From Tepidimonas ignava (lineage in GTDB: Bacteria > Pseudomonadota > Gammaproteobacteria > Burkholderiales > Burkholderiaceae_C), in the NCBI RefSeq assembly GCF_004342625.1, contig NZ_SMAH01000001.1, positions 186,001-250,000 of the forward strand: a stretch of 64,000 bases of DNA, read 5' to 3'. Every line of letters starts with the position of its first letter. Position 1 is the first letter of the stretch. The notes beneath the pieces were generated by a model. That model saw only the letters and a program-made list of their open reading frames with translations, had not been told where the DNA came from and made no database searches. The translations under genes and the position numbers were made by a program. Positions 34,730-45,475 of the stretch are shown here, one piece after another.

Positions 34730-35613
34730 TCGCCGGGGTGGCGCTGTGCGTCAGCGCCACCGTGGCCGGGCAGACCGTGGAGTCGCCGTTGCCGGCGCCC
34801 GTCTGGCACGATGAGCCGCCGCAAAGGGCGCGCTGGCTGCACGATGCCTGGCAGGCCGAGCAGCGGCATGACCGTACCCAGGCGGCGGCGTGGTATTGCT
34901 TGGCCGCGCGTCACGGCAGCCTGGAAGCCCAACACCGCCTGGGTCGCTTGTTGTTGGAGCATGGGCAAACGCAGCACCGGCAGGAGGGCATCGCGCTGCT
35001 GGCCCAAGCGGCTGCCCTGGGGCACCACCGGGCGGCGCAGGATCTGCTGGCCCTGCAGGGCACCCAGGTGCTGCAGGCGCAGCAGCCGGCGTGCCTGACC
35101 GGCGGGGCGGCGCCGGTGTTGGAGCACGTGACCGCGGCGCCGGACGCCACCCCCAGACCTGTGCCCCATGAGGAGGTCGAGCGCTACGTGGCCGAACTGC
35201 CCATGCACAAACGGCGCCACGCGCGCCTGATTCAACGCTTGGCACCGAGTTACGCGGTGGACCCGCGGCTGGCGTTGGCGATCGCCCGCGCGGAGTCCGA
35301 TTTCGACCCGAGCGCGGTGTCGCCGCGCAACGCCCGCGGGCTGATGCAACTGGTGCCAGGCACGGCCGAGCGTTTCGGGGTGCGCGATGCCTTGCACCCG
35401 GAGCAAAACGTGCGCGGCGGCCTGAGCTACCTGCGCTGGTTGCTGCAGCGCTTCGACGATGACGTCGCCCTGGTCAGCGCCGCCTACAACGCTGGCGAAG
35501 GCGCGGTGGAGCGCTACGGCCACGTCCCCCCGTACGCCGAGACCCGCACCTATGTGCAGCGGGTGTTGCAGTTTTACCGCGCGCCCCGCCACGTCGCGCC
35601 TGCCACCCCTTAG
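34726..35613 (+). CDS. Lytic transglycosylase with Sel1-like repeats
   Basis: A murein-cleaving enzyme of about 295 residues. The C-terminal SLT domain has the catalytic glutamate in LAIARAESDFDPSAVSP (about Glu190), then ARGLMQLVPGTAERFGV, GLSYLRWLLQRF and SAAYNAGEGAVERYG. The N-terminal half has two or three Sel1/TPR-like helical repeats (AAAWYCLAARHGSLEAQHRL, EGIALLAQAAALGHHRAAQD). The start is doubtful. A TTG at 34726 overlaps the previous stop and gives a hydrophobic signal-like start ending ATVAGQ, but with no positive charge. GTG 34738 and upstream in-frame codons are alternatives. Export to the periplasm is expected. Confidence 0.8.
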   Translation: MIAGVALCVSATVAGQTVESPLPAPVWHDEPPQRARWLHDAWQAEQRHDRTQAAAWYCLAARHGSLEAQHRLGRLLLEHGQTQHRQEGIALLAQAAALGHHRAAQDLLALQGTQVLQAQQPACLTGGAAPVLEHVTAAPDATPRPVPHEEVERYVAELPMHKRRHARLIQRLAPSYAVDPRLALAIARAESDFDPSAVSPRNARGLMQLVPGTAERFGVRDALHPEQNVRGGLSYLRWLLQRFDDDVALVSAAYNAGEGAVERYGHVPPYAETRTYVQRVLQFYRAPRHVAPATP

Positions 35614-35620
35614 CGGCGTC

Positions 35621-36451
35621 TCAGCGCCCGCCGTGGATCTGCTCCAGATCCTGCCGGATGATGGTGGCGATTTCTTCGATCGATTTGTGCGTGGTGGACA
35701 GCACACGAACGCCGGCGCGGCGCATCAGCGCTTCGGCCTCGCGCACCTCGTAGCGGCAGTTTTCCAAGCTGGCGTAGCGCGAGTGAGGGCGGCGCTCGTG
35801 GCGGATTTCGCTCAGCCGCTGCGGGTCGATCGTCAGCCCGAACAGCTTTTTCTTGTGCGGCAGCAGCGCCGGCGGCAGTTGGCGGCGCTCGAAGTCTTCC
35901 GGGATCAGCGGGTAGTTGGCCGCTTTGAGGCCAAACTGCAGCGCCAGGTACAGCGAGGTGGGCGTTTTGCCGCTGCGGCTGACGCCGATCAGGATGACGT
36001 CGGACTTTTCCAGGTTGTCGTTGGTCTGGCCGTCGTCGTGCTCCAGCGTGAAATTGATCGCCTCGATGCGGTCGTGGTACTCACGGCTTTTGGTGACGTC
36101 GGAAAAGCGCCCGACGCGGTGGTTGGACTTCATGCCCAGCTCGTGCTCCAGCGGCGCGATGAAGGTGCCGAACATGTCGATCAGCATGCCCTGGCAGTGC
36201 TGTTGCAGCACCTGCAGCACCTCCATGTTGACCACGGTGGTGAACACCAGCGGCCGCGTGCCATCGACGGCGGCGGCGTGGTTGATCTGGCGCACCGCCT
36301 GGTGGGCCTTGTCGGCGTTGTCGACGAACGGCAGACGCACCCGCTTGGGGCGGATTTCGAACTGCCGCAGCAGCGCGTCGGCGAACGTCTCGGCGGTGAT
36401 GCCGGTGCCGTCGGACACGAAAAAAACACTGCGGTTGGCGTGGCTGGTCAT
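35621..36451 (-). CDS. ppsR: PEP synthase regulatory protein (kinase/pyrophosphorylase, DUF299)
   Basis: PpsR inactivates phosphoenolpyruvate synthase by ADP-dependent threonine phosphorylation and reactivates it by phosphate-dependent removal. The 276-residue product starts [20 protein letters not shown]. It has the P-loop [26 protein letters not shown] and [14 protein letters not shown] of the DUF299 family. The ATG at 36451 is chosen because the longer reading upstream overlaps the ppsA leader and has no family match. It diverges from ppsA, its target, a common arrangement in Proteobacteria. Confidence 0.93.
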   Translation of the reverse strand: MTSHANRSVFFVSDGTGITAETFADALLRQFEIRPKRVRLPFVDNADKAHQAVRQINHAAAVDGTRPLVFTTVVNMEVLQVLQQHCQGMLIDMFGTFIAPLEHELGMKSNHRVGRFSDVTKSREYHDRIEAINFTLEHDDGQTNDNLEKSDVILIGVSRSGKTPTSLYLALQFGLKAANYPLIPEDFERRQLPPALLPHKKKLFGLTIDPQRLSEIRHERRPHSRYASLENCRYEVREAEALMRRAGVRVLSTTHKSIEEIATIIRQDLEQIHGGR

Positions 36452-36496
36452 GGTGGCAAAGGGCTTGCGAGGGCTGGGCGCGGCGGGGTGGCCGAC

Positions 36497-36502
36497 TACA
36501 AT
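36497..36502 (+). promoter_or_regulatory. Candidate -10 box for ppsA
   Basis: TACAAT on the plus strand, about 150 bp before the ppsA start. No convincing -35 is visible. The resulting leader contains a GCACGCC/GGCGTGC hairpin with a three-base loop at 36538-36554 and then a CA-rich stretch before the GAGGAG ribosome site at 36635-36640. Confidence 0.4.
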
Positions 36503-36648
36503 CACGCCATTATCGCGGCAGCGGGCGCGAGCTTGGCGCACGCCCATGGCGTGCCCGGCGCCCCCGCGGCGGCCGACACGACAACAACGACAACCCCGAC
36601 CACGCCGCACCGCGACCCCGGTTTTCCAACCATCGAGGAGTGTTCATC

Positions 36649-39039
<2,391 letters not shown>

Positions 39040-39058
39040 TCGCCAAGGCGCCTGGCCC

Positions 39059-39280
39059 ATGGACCGCCCCCGCGACGCCACCTCCCGCGCCCCTGTGACG
39101 GCGCGCTTGTGGGCGCTGTGGGCGGCTGGGGTGATGGCGTTCAATTTTCCGCTGCTCGGGGTGTGGGCAACGCTGGCCGACGAAGCCGGGCTGCCCGCCC
39201 CGTGGGCGGTGGCGACGTTTGGCGTCTGGGCGGTGCTGATCGCCGTGCTGGGGTGGTGGATGGAGCGCGCGCCCGACTGA
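39059..39280 (+). CDS. Small two-helix membrane protein
   Basis: A 73-residue protein with two hydrophobic segments (LWALWAAGVMAFNFPLLGVW and WAVATFGVWAVLIAVLGWWM) and short polar ends. It lies 19 bp after ppsA and 36 bp before the symporter-kinase gene, all on one strand. Short proteins of this shape precede SSS-type histidine kinases in related genomes, so it may be a small partner of that kinase. This is inference, and I know no established function. Confidence 0.65.
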   Translation: MDRPRDATSRAPVTARLWALWAAGVMAFNFPLLGVWATLADEAGLPAPWAVATFGVWAVLIAVLGWWMERAPD

Positions 39281-39316
39281 TGCGGCCGGCGCGCACGACG
39301 CAAGGGCTTGTCGGCC

Positions 39317-42046
39317 ATGTCCACCGCCATCGTCGCCAGCGCCGCCTTCGCGTACCTGGGGTTGTTGTTTGCGGTGGCGCACTGGGCCGACGCGCGCGCA
39401 CGCAGCGGGCGCTCGCCCACGCGCAGCGCGTGGGTGTACGCGCTGTCGTTGGCGGTGTACTGCACCGCGTGGACCTATTTCGGCAGCGTCGGGCGGGCCG
39501 CCAGCGGTGGGCTGTGGTTTTTGCCGATTTACCTCGGCCCCACGCTGGCCATGGTGCTGGGCTGGGTGGTGCTGCGCCGCATCGTGCGCATCGCGCGCCA
39601 GCAGCGCATCACCACCATCGCCGATTTCATCGCCAACCGCTACGGCAAAAGCCCGCTGCTGGCCGGCGCCGTCACCCTGATCACCGTGGTGGGCATCGTG
39701 CCCTACATCGCGCTGCAGATCAAAGGTATCGCGGTGGCCACCGCGGTGGTCACCGGGCAGCCCCTGCACGTGGCGCAGGCGCAGGCGTGGTGGCGCGACA
39801 GCACGCTGTACCTGGCGCTGGGGCTGGCGGCGTTCACCATCGTGTTTGGGGTGCGGCACTGGGACGGCACCGAGCGCCACGCCGGCATGGTGACGGCCAT
39901 CGCGCTGGAGTCGCTGGTCAAGCTGGTGGCCTTTGTGGCGGCCGGCGTGGCCGTGACATGGGGGTTGTTCGGCGGTCCGACCGACTTGCTGCGGCGGGCG
40001 CAGGCGGTGCCGGAATTGGCGCGCCTGCTGGCGTTGGGTGACCCAGGGGCGTTCGCCTGGTCGAGCTGGGCGGCGCTGACGTTGCTGGCGGGCCTGTCGG
40101 TGCTGCTGCTGCCACGGCAGTTTCAGGTCATGGTGGTGGAGCTGGAGGATGAGCGCCACCTGCGCCGCGCGGCGTGGGTGTTTCCGCTGTACCTGTGGCT
40201 GATCAACCTGTTCGTGCTGCCCCTGGCGCTGGCCGGCCTGCTGCTGTGGGGGCCGCAGGCCGCCGGGCAGGCCGAGCTGTTCGTGCTGCGCCTGCCGCAA
40301 ACCATGGGGTTGGAGGCCCTGGTGCTGCTCGTGTACTTGGGGGGGCTGTCGGCCGCCACCGGCATGGTCATCGTGGAGTCGATCGCGGTGGCCACGATGG
40401 TGTGCAACGACCTGGTGCTGCCGTGGTGGCTGCGCCACCGCAGCGTCACGCAGGCCGACGGTGATCTGCGGCGGGCGGTGCTGCGCATCCGGCGCGGCGC
40501 CATCGTGCTGGTGCTGTTGCTGGGCTACGGGTACTACCGCGTCGCGGGCGATGCCTACGCGTTGGTCAGCATCGGCCTCATCAGCTTTGCGGCGGTGGCG
40601 CAGTTTGCGCCAGCCCTGTTCGGTGGCTTGCTGTGGCGCGGCGCCAGCCACGCCGGGGCGCTGGCCGGGTTGCTCGGGGGGTTTGCCGTGTGGGCCTACA
40701 CGCTGATGTTGCCGTCGTTGGCCCAATCGGGCTGGCTGCCCCGCGGGTGGGTGGACCAGGGCCTGTTCGGCTGGGCGTTGCTGCGGCCCGAGGCGTTGCT
40801 GGGGTTGCAGGGGTTCGATGGCCTGACCCACGGGCTGTTTTGGAGCCTGCTGGTCAACGTGGCGCTGTACGTCGGCGTGTCGTTGGCGCGCCCGCCGGGG
40901 GTGGCCGAGACCGCGCAAGCCATGCTGTACACCCAGCCACGCGGTGCCCACGGCGACGACGGCGACAGCCTGCCGGTGCTGTGGCGCGGGCAGGCCACAC
41001 TGCCGGCGCTGCGGGCGTTGTTGGTGCGGGTGCTGGGGGCCGAACAGGCCCAGGCGCGGCTGGCCGAGCAGGCCCGCCAGCGCGGCGTGCCGTTGGCGGG
41101 GCTGGAAGCCGACGCGGCGTTGGTGCAATGGGTCGAAACCCAGTTGGCCGGCACGGTGGGCAGCGCTTCGGCGCGCCGCCTGGTCGCCTCGGTGGTGCAC
41201 GAGCAGCCGTTGCCCTTGGACGACGTGCTCGACTTGTTGCAAGAAACCAGCCGCTTGAAGGCCCTGTCGCGCTCGTTGGAGCAGGCCACCCGGCAGTTGC
41301 AAGCCGCCAACGCGCGGCTGCAGGAGCTCGACCGGCTCAAGGACGACTTCATGTCATCGGTGACGCACGAGCTGCGCACGCCGCTGACGTCGATTCGGGC
41401 GCTGGCCGAAATCCTGCGCGACGAGCCGGGGCTGCCCGATGAGCAGCGTCGGCAGTTTCTGGGTGTCATCGTCGATGAGGCGCAGCGGCTGTCGCGTCTG
41501 GTCAACCAGGTGCTGGACCTGGCCAAGATCGAGGCCGGGCGTGCCGATTGGGCCAACGCCGAGGTGGATCTGGTGCAGCTCGTCCACCATGCTGCCGCCG
41601 CCGCTGACCCGTTGCTGCAGGCGCGCCACGCCAGGCTGGAGCTGCGCACCGCGCTGCCGCAAGCGGTGGTGCACGCCGACCCCGACCGGCTGCAGCAGGT
41701 GCTGCTCAACCTGCTGTCCAACGCCGCGCGTTTCGTCCCTGACGACGGCACCGGCTGGGTGCAGGTGCGCGTTGAGCCTGGGGGCAAGGCCGAGCGCGCC
41801 TGGGTGCGGGTGGCGGTGCTCGACAACGGCCCTGGCGTGCCGCCCGACGAACGCGAGACGATTTTCGAGCGCTTTCATCAAGGCAAGGCGGCCCGTGGCG
41901 GCACGGGCCTGGGCTTGCCGATCAGCCGCCGCATCGTCGAGCACCTGGGTGGGCGGCTGTGGCTGGATGCCGACGCCGGCCCCGGGGCGTGCTTCATCAT
42001 CGAGCTGCCGCTGTTGGCGCCACGTCAGACGGCCGACGTACACTAA
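39317..42046 (+). CDS. Symporter-fused sensor histidine kinase (CrbS/CbrA-like)
   Basis: A 909-residue protein joining a sodium/solute-symporter-like membrane half to a histidine kinase. Residues 1 to about 520 carry SSS motifs (VYCTAWTYFGSVGRAASGGL, ITTIADFIANRYGKS, LGGLSAATGMVIVESIAVA). A coiled linker at about 640-675 leads to the DHp box VTHELRTPLTS with His684. The ATPase domain has NLLSNAARF, DNGPGVPPDE and GTGLGLPIS. There is no PAS domain that I can see and no C-terminal receiver, unlike CrbS of Vibrio. Relatives CrbS and CbrA control acetate or carbon-nitrogen use. The receiver gene follows after 50 bp. Confidence 0.9.
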   Translation: MSTAIVASAAFAYLGLLFAVAHWADARARSGRSPTRSAWVYALSLAVYCTAWTYFGSVGRAASGGLWFLPIYLGPTLAMVLGWVVLRRIVRIARQQRITTIADFIANRYGKSPLLAGAVTLITVVGIVPYIALQIKGIAVATAVVTGQPLHVAQAQAWWRDSTLYLALGLAAFTIVFGVRHWDGTERHAGMVTAIALESLVKLVAFVAAGVAVTWGLFGGPTDLLRRAQAVPELARLLALGDPGAFAWSSWAALTLLAGLSVLLLPRQFQVMVVELEDERHLRRAAWVFPLYLWLINLFVLPLALAGLLLWGPQAAGQAELFVLRLPQTMGLEALVLLVYLGGLSAATGMVIVESIAVATMVCNDLVLPWWLRHRSVTQADGDLRRAVLRIRRGAIVLVLLLGYGYYRVAGDAYALVSIGLISFAAVAQFAPALFGGLLWRGASHAGALAGLLGGFAVWAYTLMLPSLAQSGWLPRGWVDQGLFGWALLRPEALLGLQGFDGLTHGLFWSLLVNVALYVGVSLARPPGVAETAQAMLYTQPRGAHGDDGDSLPVLWRGQATLPALRALLVRVLGAEQAQARLAEQARQRGVPLAGLEADAALVQWVETQLAGTVGSASARRLVASVVHEQPLPLDDVLDLLQETSRLKALSRSLEQATRQLQAANARLQELDRLKDDFMSSVTHELRTPLTSIRALAEILRDEPGLPDEQRRQFLGVIVDEAQRLSRLVNQVLDLAKIEAGRADWANAEVDLVQLVHHAAAAADPLLQARHARLELRTALPQAVVHADPDRLQQVLLNLLSNAARFVPDDGTGWVQVRVEPGGKAERAWVRVAVLDNGPGVPPDERETIFERFHQGKAARGGTGLGLPISRRIVEHLGGRLWLDADAGPGACFIIELPLLAPRQTADVH

Positions 42047-42096
42047 AGCGCGGTGAAGCGGCGCCCGCAGCGTCACCACTTCAGGAGACAACCACC

Positions 42097-42474
42097 ATGG
42101 TCGCCCCGCGCGTGCTGATCGTCGACGACGAACCCAACATCTTGCTGCCCCTGGAGTTTTTGATGCGGCGCGAGGGCTACGAGGTGCGCTGCGCGCACGA
42201 CGGCGAAGAGGGTTGGCAGGCCGTGCAGCAGTGGCGGCCGGATCTGGTGTTGCTGGACGTGATGATGCCGCGGCGCGACGGCTTTGAGGTCTGCGGGCTG
42301 ATTCGCAGCGACCCCGCGTTGGCGTCGGTGCGCGTGGTGATGCTGACCGCGAAGGGACGCGACAGCGACGTCGCCCGCGGTTTGGCGTTGGGGGCCGACG
42401 CCTACCTGACCAAACCGTTTGCCACCGCCGACCTGGTGCAGCGCGTGCGTGAGCTGCTGGAGACGCCGCGATGA
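42097..42474 (+). CDS. Single-domain response regulator
   Basis: A 125-residue receiver domain with no output domain. The acidic pocket is IVDDEPN (Asp10, Asp11), the phosphoacceptor is Asp54 in LVLLDVMMPRRDG, the switch threonine is in VVMLTAKG, and Lys106 is in YLTKPF. It lies between the symporter-fused kinase and the kinase-exonuclease fusion. Its stop overlaps the latter's start in ATGA. It is probably phosphorylated by the kinase upstream. The downstream effector is unknown because it lacks the DNA-binding domain found in CrbR. Confidence 0.9.
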   Translation: MVAPRVLIVDDEPNILLPLEFLMRREGYEVRCAHDGEEGWQAVQQWRPDLVLLDVMMPRRDGFEVCGLIRSDPALASVRVVMLTAKGRDSDVARGLALGADAYLTKPFATADLVQRVRELLETPR

Positions 42475-44663
42475 AACGGCGGGTCGATCGCCGCCTGTGG
42501 TGGCTGCTGGCCGGGGCCGCGGCGGTGTCGCTGGCCTGGCTGGGGGTGACCGTCGGATTGATCGCCGTCACGCTGGAGCCGGAGGCGCGCCAGCGCATGC
42601 TGGAGCTGCTGGGCGACCGTTGGGGTTTTGTGCTGCTGATGTGGCTGCTCGGGATGGCGGCGATCGGCTGGGGGCTGCAGCGCGCCTTCGACGTCGGCGT
42701 GCACCCCTGGCGGCGTCTGGCCGAAGAAGCGGCCGTGCTGCTGACCGCCGACCCACCCCCGACGCTGCGCGAGCGCGGACCGGCCGACGTGCGCCGGGTG
42801 GCGCACCTGTTCAACGAGCTGGTGCGGCAGCGCGAGCGCTGGCGACGCGAGGTGGACGAGCGCGTGCGCGCCGCCGCGCGCGACATCGAGCAAGAAAAGC
42901 GCCGCCTGGCCGCGCTGATGGCCGAGCTGACGCAAAGCGTCATCGTCTGCAACCTGGATGGCCGCGTGCTGCTGTACAACAACCGCGCCCGGTTGCAGGT
43001 GCGTGCGTTGTCGCAAGCGCCGCAGGGGTTGGGCGGCGCCGAGCTGCTGGGGTTGGGCCGCTCGATTTACACCGTGCTGGACCGCGCCGTGCTCGCCCAC
43101 GCGCTGGACGAGCTGCGCCAGCGCCTGCGCAAGGGGGCGGCGCAGCCCAGCACCCAGTTCGTCACCGCCACGCGGGGCGGGCAGTTGCTGCGCGTGCAGG
43201 TGGCCCCCGTGCGGCTGGTCGAAGAGGAGGGCCGCCCGCGCGACACCGACCCCGCGGCCATGGCGGGGTTCGTGCTGGTGCTGGACAACATCACGCGCGA
43301 ATACGAGCAGGCCGCGCAGCAGCAACGCCTGTGGGCCAACTTGACCGAGGCGGCGCGCCGCGCGGTCGGCAACGTGCGCGCGGCCGTCGAGGTGCTGCAG
43401 CTGCCCGACGCCGACGCGGCGCTGCGCGAGCGGCTGCTGGCCGTGATCCGTGACGAGGTGGTGGCGCTGGGCGACCGCCTGCACGAGGTCGCGCGCGAAG
43501 GGCTGGCCGACACGACGGCGCACGCCCCGTTGGAGGACATGCTGGGGGCCGACGTGCTGGCCGTGCTGCAACGCCGCCTGGCCGAAGTGCCGGGCGTACA
43601 GATCGACGTGCGCGAGCCCGACCCGGCGTGCTGGCTGCGGGTGGAAAGCCTGGGCCTGGCCCACGCGTTGCAGCGCTTCGTGCAGCGCCTGGCGCAGGAC
43701 GGCGGGGTGGAGCGCGTGGCGCTGAGGCTGGCACCAGCCTCCGGGGTAGGGGCGGCGGTGCGCGTGACGTTGGAGTTGGCGTGGCCCACCGTGCACGCCA
43801 GCGCCGCGCGCTGCCAGGGGTGGGTGGACAGCGACGCCGAGGGCAGCGCCCACGGGGCTGTGCGTGAGGTGGCCCAGCGCCATGGCGGCGACGCCTGGGT
43901 GCAAGACGACCCGGCCCAAGGGCAGACCTGTTTGCGGCTGTTGCTGCCGTCCGCGGCACCGACCGCCAGCGTCGAAGCGCAACCCGCAGCGCGCGTCGAA
44001 AGCCGCCCGGAGTTCTACGACTTCGACCTGTTTCGCGTCAGCCCGGCGGCGCGCGCGTGGGACGATGTGCCGCTGACCGAGCTGGCCTACACCGTGTTCG
44101 ACACCGAAACCACCGGCCTCAACCCGTCCGACGGTGACGAAATCATCCAGATCGGCGCCACGCGCATCGTCAACGGGCGCTTGTTGCGCCACGAAAGTTT
44201 CGAGCAGCTCGTCGACCCGCGCCGCCCCATCCCGCGCGCCTCGATCCCGATCCACGGCATCACGCCCGAGATGGTGCGTGGCCAGCCTGACATCACGCAG
44301 GTGCTGCCGGCGTTCCACGCGTTTGCCCGCGACACCGTGCTGGTGGCGCACAACGCAGCGTTCGACATGCGGTTTTTGCAGCTCAAGGAACGCCTCGTGG
44401 GGGTCAGCTTCGACCAGCCGGTGCTGGACACCTTGCTGCTGTCGGCGGTGGTGCATCCGGAGCAACCCTCGCACAGCCTGGACGAGATCGCCGCGCGCTT
44501 TGGCATCGCCGTGCTGGGCCGCCACACCGCGCTGGGCGATGCGCTGGTGACGGCCGAGGTGTTTTTGCGCCTCATCCCGCTGCTGGCGCAGCAGGGCATC
44601 GTCACCCTGGGCCAGGCGCGCCAGGCGGCCGAGCGCACCTACTACGCCCGGCTGACGTACTGA
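42471..44663 (+). CDS. Membrane sensor with degenerate kinase core fused to DEDDh 3'-5' exonuclease
   Basis: A 730-residue fusion. Residues 1-72 hold two membrane helices. A HAMP-like helical segment and coiled coil follow to about 145, and a PAS-like domain (LTQSVIVCNLDGRVLLYNN) to about 275. A DHp-like helix near 287-310 has no HE-R-P phosphoacceptor box (NLTEAARRAVGNVRAAVEVL). An ATPase-like region to about 500 lacks clear N and G boxes. The C-terminal domain from about 540 is a PolC/DnaQ-type exonuclease with a full DEDDh set: Asp544 and Glu546 (FDTETTGLNP), Asp632 (HNAAFDMRFL), His685 and Asp690 (HTALGDAL). The start overlaps the response-regulator stop. Exonuclease activity is predicted, its substrate unknown. 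Confidence 0.85.
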   Translation: MKRRVDRRLWWLLAGAAAVSLAWLGVTVGLIAVTLEPEARQRMLELLGDRWGFVLLMWLLGMAAIGWGLQRAFDVGVHPWRRLAEEAAVLLTADPPPTLRERGPADVRRVAHLFNELVRQRERWRREVDERVRAAARDIEQEKRRLAALMAELTQSVIVCNLDGRVLLYNNRARLQVRALSQAPQGLGGAELLGLGRSIYTVLDRAVLAHALDELRQRLRKGAAQPSTQFVTATRGGQLLRVQVAPVRLVEEEGRPRDTDPAAMAGFVLVLDNITREYEQAAQQQRLWANLTEAARRAVGNVRAAVEVLQLPDADAALRERLLAVIRDEVVALGDRLHEVAREGLADTTAHAPLEDMLGADVLAVLQRRLAEVPGVQIDVREPDPACWLRVESLGLAHALQRFVQRLAQDGGVERVALRLAPASGVGAAVRVTLELAWPTVHASAARCQGWVDSDAEGSAHGAVREVAQRHGGDAWVQDDPAQGQTCLRLLLPSAAPTASVEAQPAARVESRPEFYDFDLFRVSPAARAWDDVPLTELAYTVFDTETTGLNPSDGDEIIQIGATRIVNGRLLRHESFEQLVDPRRPIPRASIPIHGITPEMVRGQPDITQVLPAFHAFARDTVLVAHNAAFDMRFLQLKERLVGVSFDQPVLDTLLLSAVVHPEQPSHSLDEIAARFGIAVLGRHTALGDALVTAEVFLRLIPLLAQQGIVTLGQARQAAERTYYARLTY

Positions 44664-44669
44664 GGCGGG

Positions 44670-44697
44670 CGTTGCCCGTTTTCCGTTGCCCGTTTTC
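44670..44697 (+). repeat. 14-bp tandem duplication
   Basis: CGTTGCCCGTTTTC occurs twice in direct tandem just after the exonuclease-fusion stop. There are only two copies and no visible function. Confidence 0.7.
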
Positions 44698-44749
44698 AAC
44701 AGCCAGCGGCTGCCGGTGCCGCATCACCAGGGCCAACGGTCGCTGACGC

Positions 44750-44998
44750 TCAGTCCGTCGACGGGGACTCATCGCCCGGGGTTGGCGCGGCATCGGGCAC
44801 GGCGTCGAGCCATTGGTCGAACGCCGCTTCGCTGCCCCTTTGCTGCCGCTCGCGGAAGTAGGCTTGCGTCTTGAGGGCGGAGATCTTTTCGGCGATCGCG
44901 GTCAGAAACAGCTGATTCATCGACACGTGCTCCTCCTGCGCCAGTTGTTTGGCGTAGGCCATCAACGAGTCGGGTAAGCGAAGCGCGTATTGGGCCAT
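44750..44998 (-). CDS. Ribbon-helix-helix antitoxin (HicB/Arc-like)
   Basis: An 82-residue protein with an N-terminal ribbon-helix-helix: strand YALRLPDSLMAYA and helices QLAQEEHVSMNQLFLTAIAEKI. An acidic, proline-containing C-terminal tail probably binds the toxin. The start at 44998 is one base after the toxin stop. Together they form a PIN/RHH toxin-antitoxin pair, with the toxin gene first. The RHH part is expected to repress the operon by binding the palindrome at the toxin start. Confidence 0.8.
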   Translation of the reverse strand: MAQYALRLPDSLMAYAKQLAQEEHVSMNQLFLTAIAEKISALKTQAYFRERQQRGSEAAFDQWLDAVPDAAPTPGDESPSTD

Positions 44999-44999
44999 T

Positions 45000-45437
45000 T
45001 CAAAGGTCCTCGTGCCAAGACGATACCAACTGCCGCGGTGCCAGCAGCGGCAAAGCAAACCGCTTGGCCGCTGCGGCAAAGTCAGCCACGTTGTGGGTGA
45101 CCAACGCATCGGCGCGGCCATTGAGCGCGGTTTCCAGCACCATTTCGTCACTTGGGTCGGGCAGCTGGGGACGCCACAAGTAATGCAGGGTCACCGGCTC
45201 GATAAAAAGCGACAACGCATCCAAAAACGTATCGACCGGCACGGCACGAAACGCCGCTTCATGCGCACACCGCTTGAGCACCGCTTCGTACTCCAACATC
45301 AACGGTACAGACGCCAACGGACGCAACCGACGCTGCCGCACGGCGTGTAACAGCGCGAAAGACGCGCCATGACGGCTGCGACTGGCTGCAACCAGGACAT
45401 TCGTGTCGAGGACGATCCTGGCGATCATATTGTCCAT
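45000..45437 (-). CDS. PIN-domain toxin (putative RNase)
   Basis: A 145-residue PIN-domain protein of the TIGR00305 type (putative toxin component, PIN family). The acidic site residues are in IVLDTNVLVAA near the N-terminus, in MLEYEAVL, in LPDPSDEMVLETALNG and in VTHNVADF. PIN toxins cleave RNA and are blocked by their antitoxin. The ATG at 45437 lies inside a palindrome. An in-frame ATG at 45428 gives the start MIARIVLDTNV and is equally plausible. Confidence 0.83.
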   Translation of the reverse strand: MDNMIARIVLDTNVLVAASRSRHGASFALLHAVRQRRLRPLASVPLMLEYEAVLKRCAHEAAFRAVPVDTFLDALSLFIEPVTLHYLWRPQLPDPSDEMVLETALNGRADALVTHNVADFAAAAKRFALPLLAPRQLVSSWHEDL

Positions 45438-45445
45438 GATATCGC
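45421..45445. promoter_or_regulatory. Candidate operator of the toxin-antitoxin operon
   Basis: An imperfect inverted repeat with outer arms GCGAT/ATCGC and inner arms ATCAT/ATGAT is centred over the toxin start codon. Such sites are typical targets of RHH antitoxins that autorepress. Binding is inferred. Confidence 0.45.
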
Positions 45446-45475
45446 CAGAGACGCCAAGCCCTTGGCGTGTTCGCG

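Noticed and set aside
44664-44749. The tandem 14-bp repeat as part of a CRISPR or mobile element
   Set aside because: There are only two copies, no spacers, no terminal repeats and no transposase nearby.
44750-45437. A defence island around the toxin-antitoxin pair
   Set aside because: The flanking genes are an exonuclease fusion, a CBS-DUF294 protein and symporters. No restriction, CRISPR, phage or other defence gene is present, and base composition looks like the surroundings.
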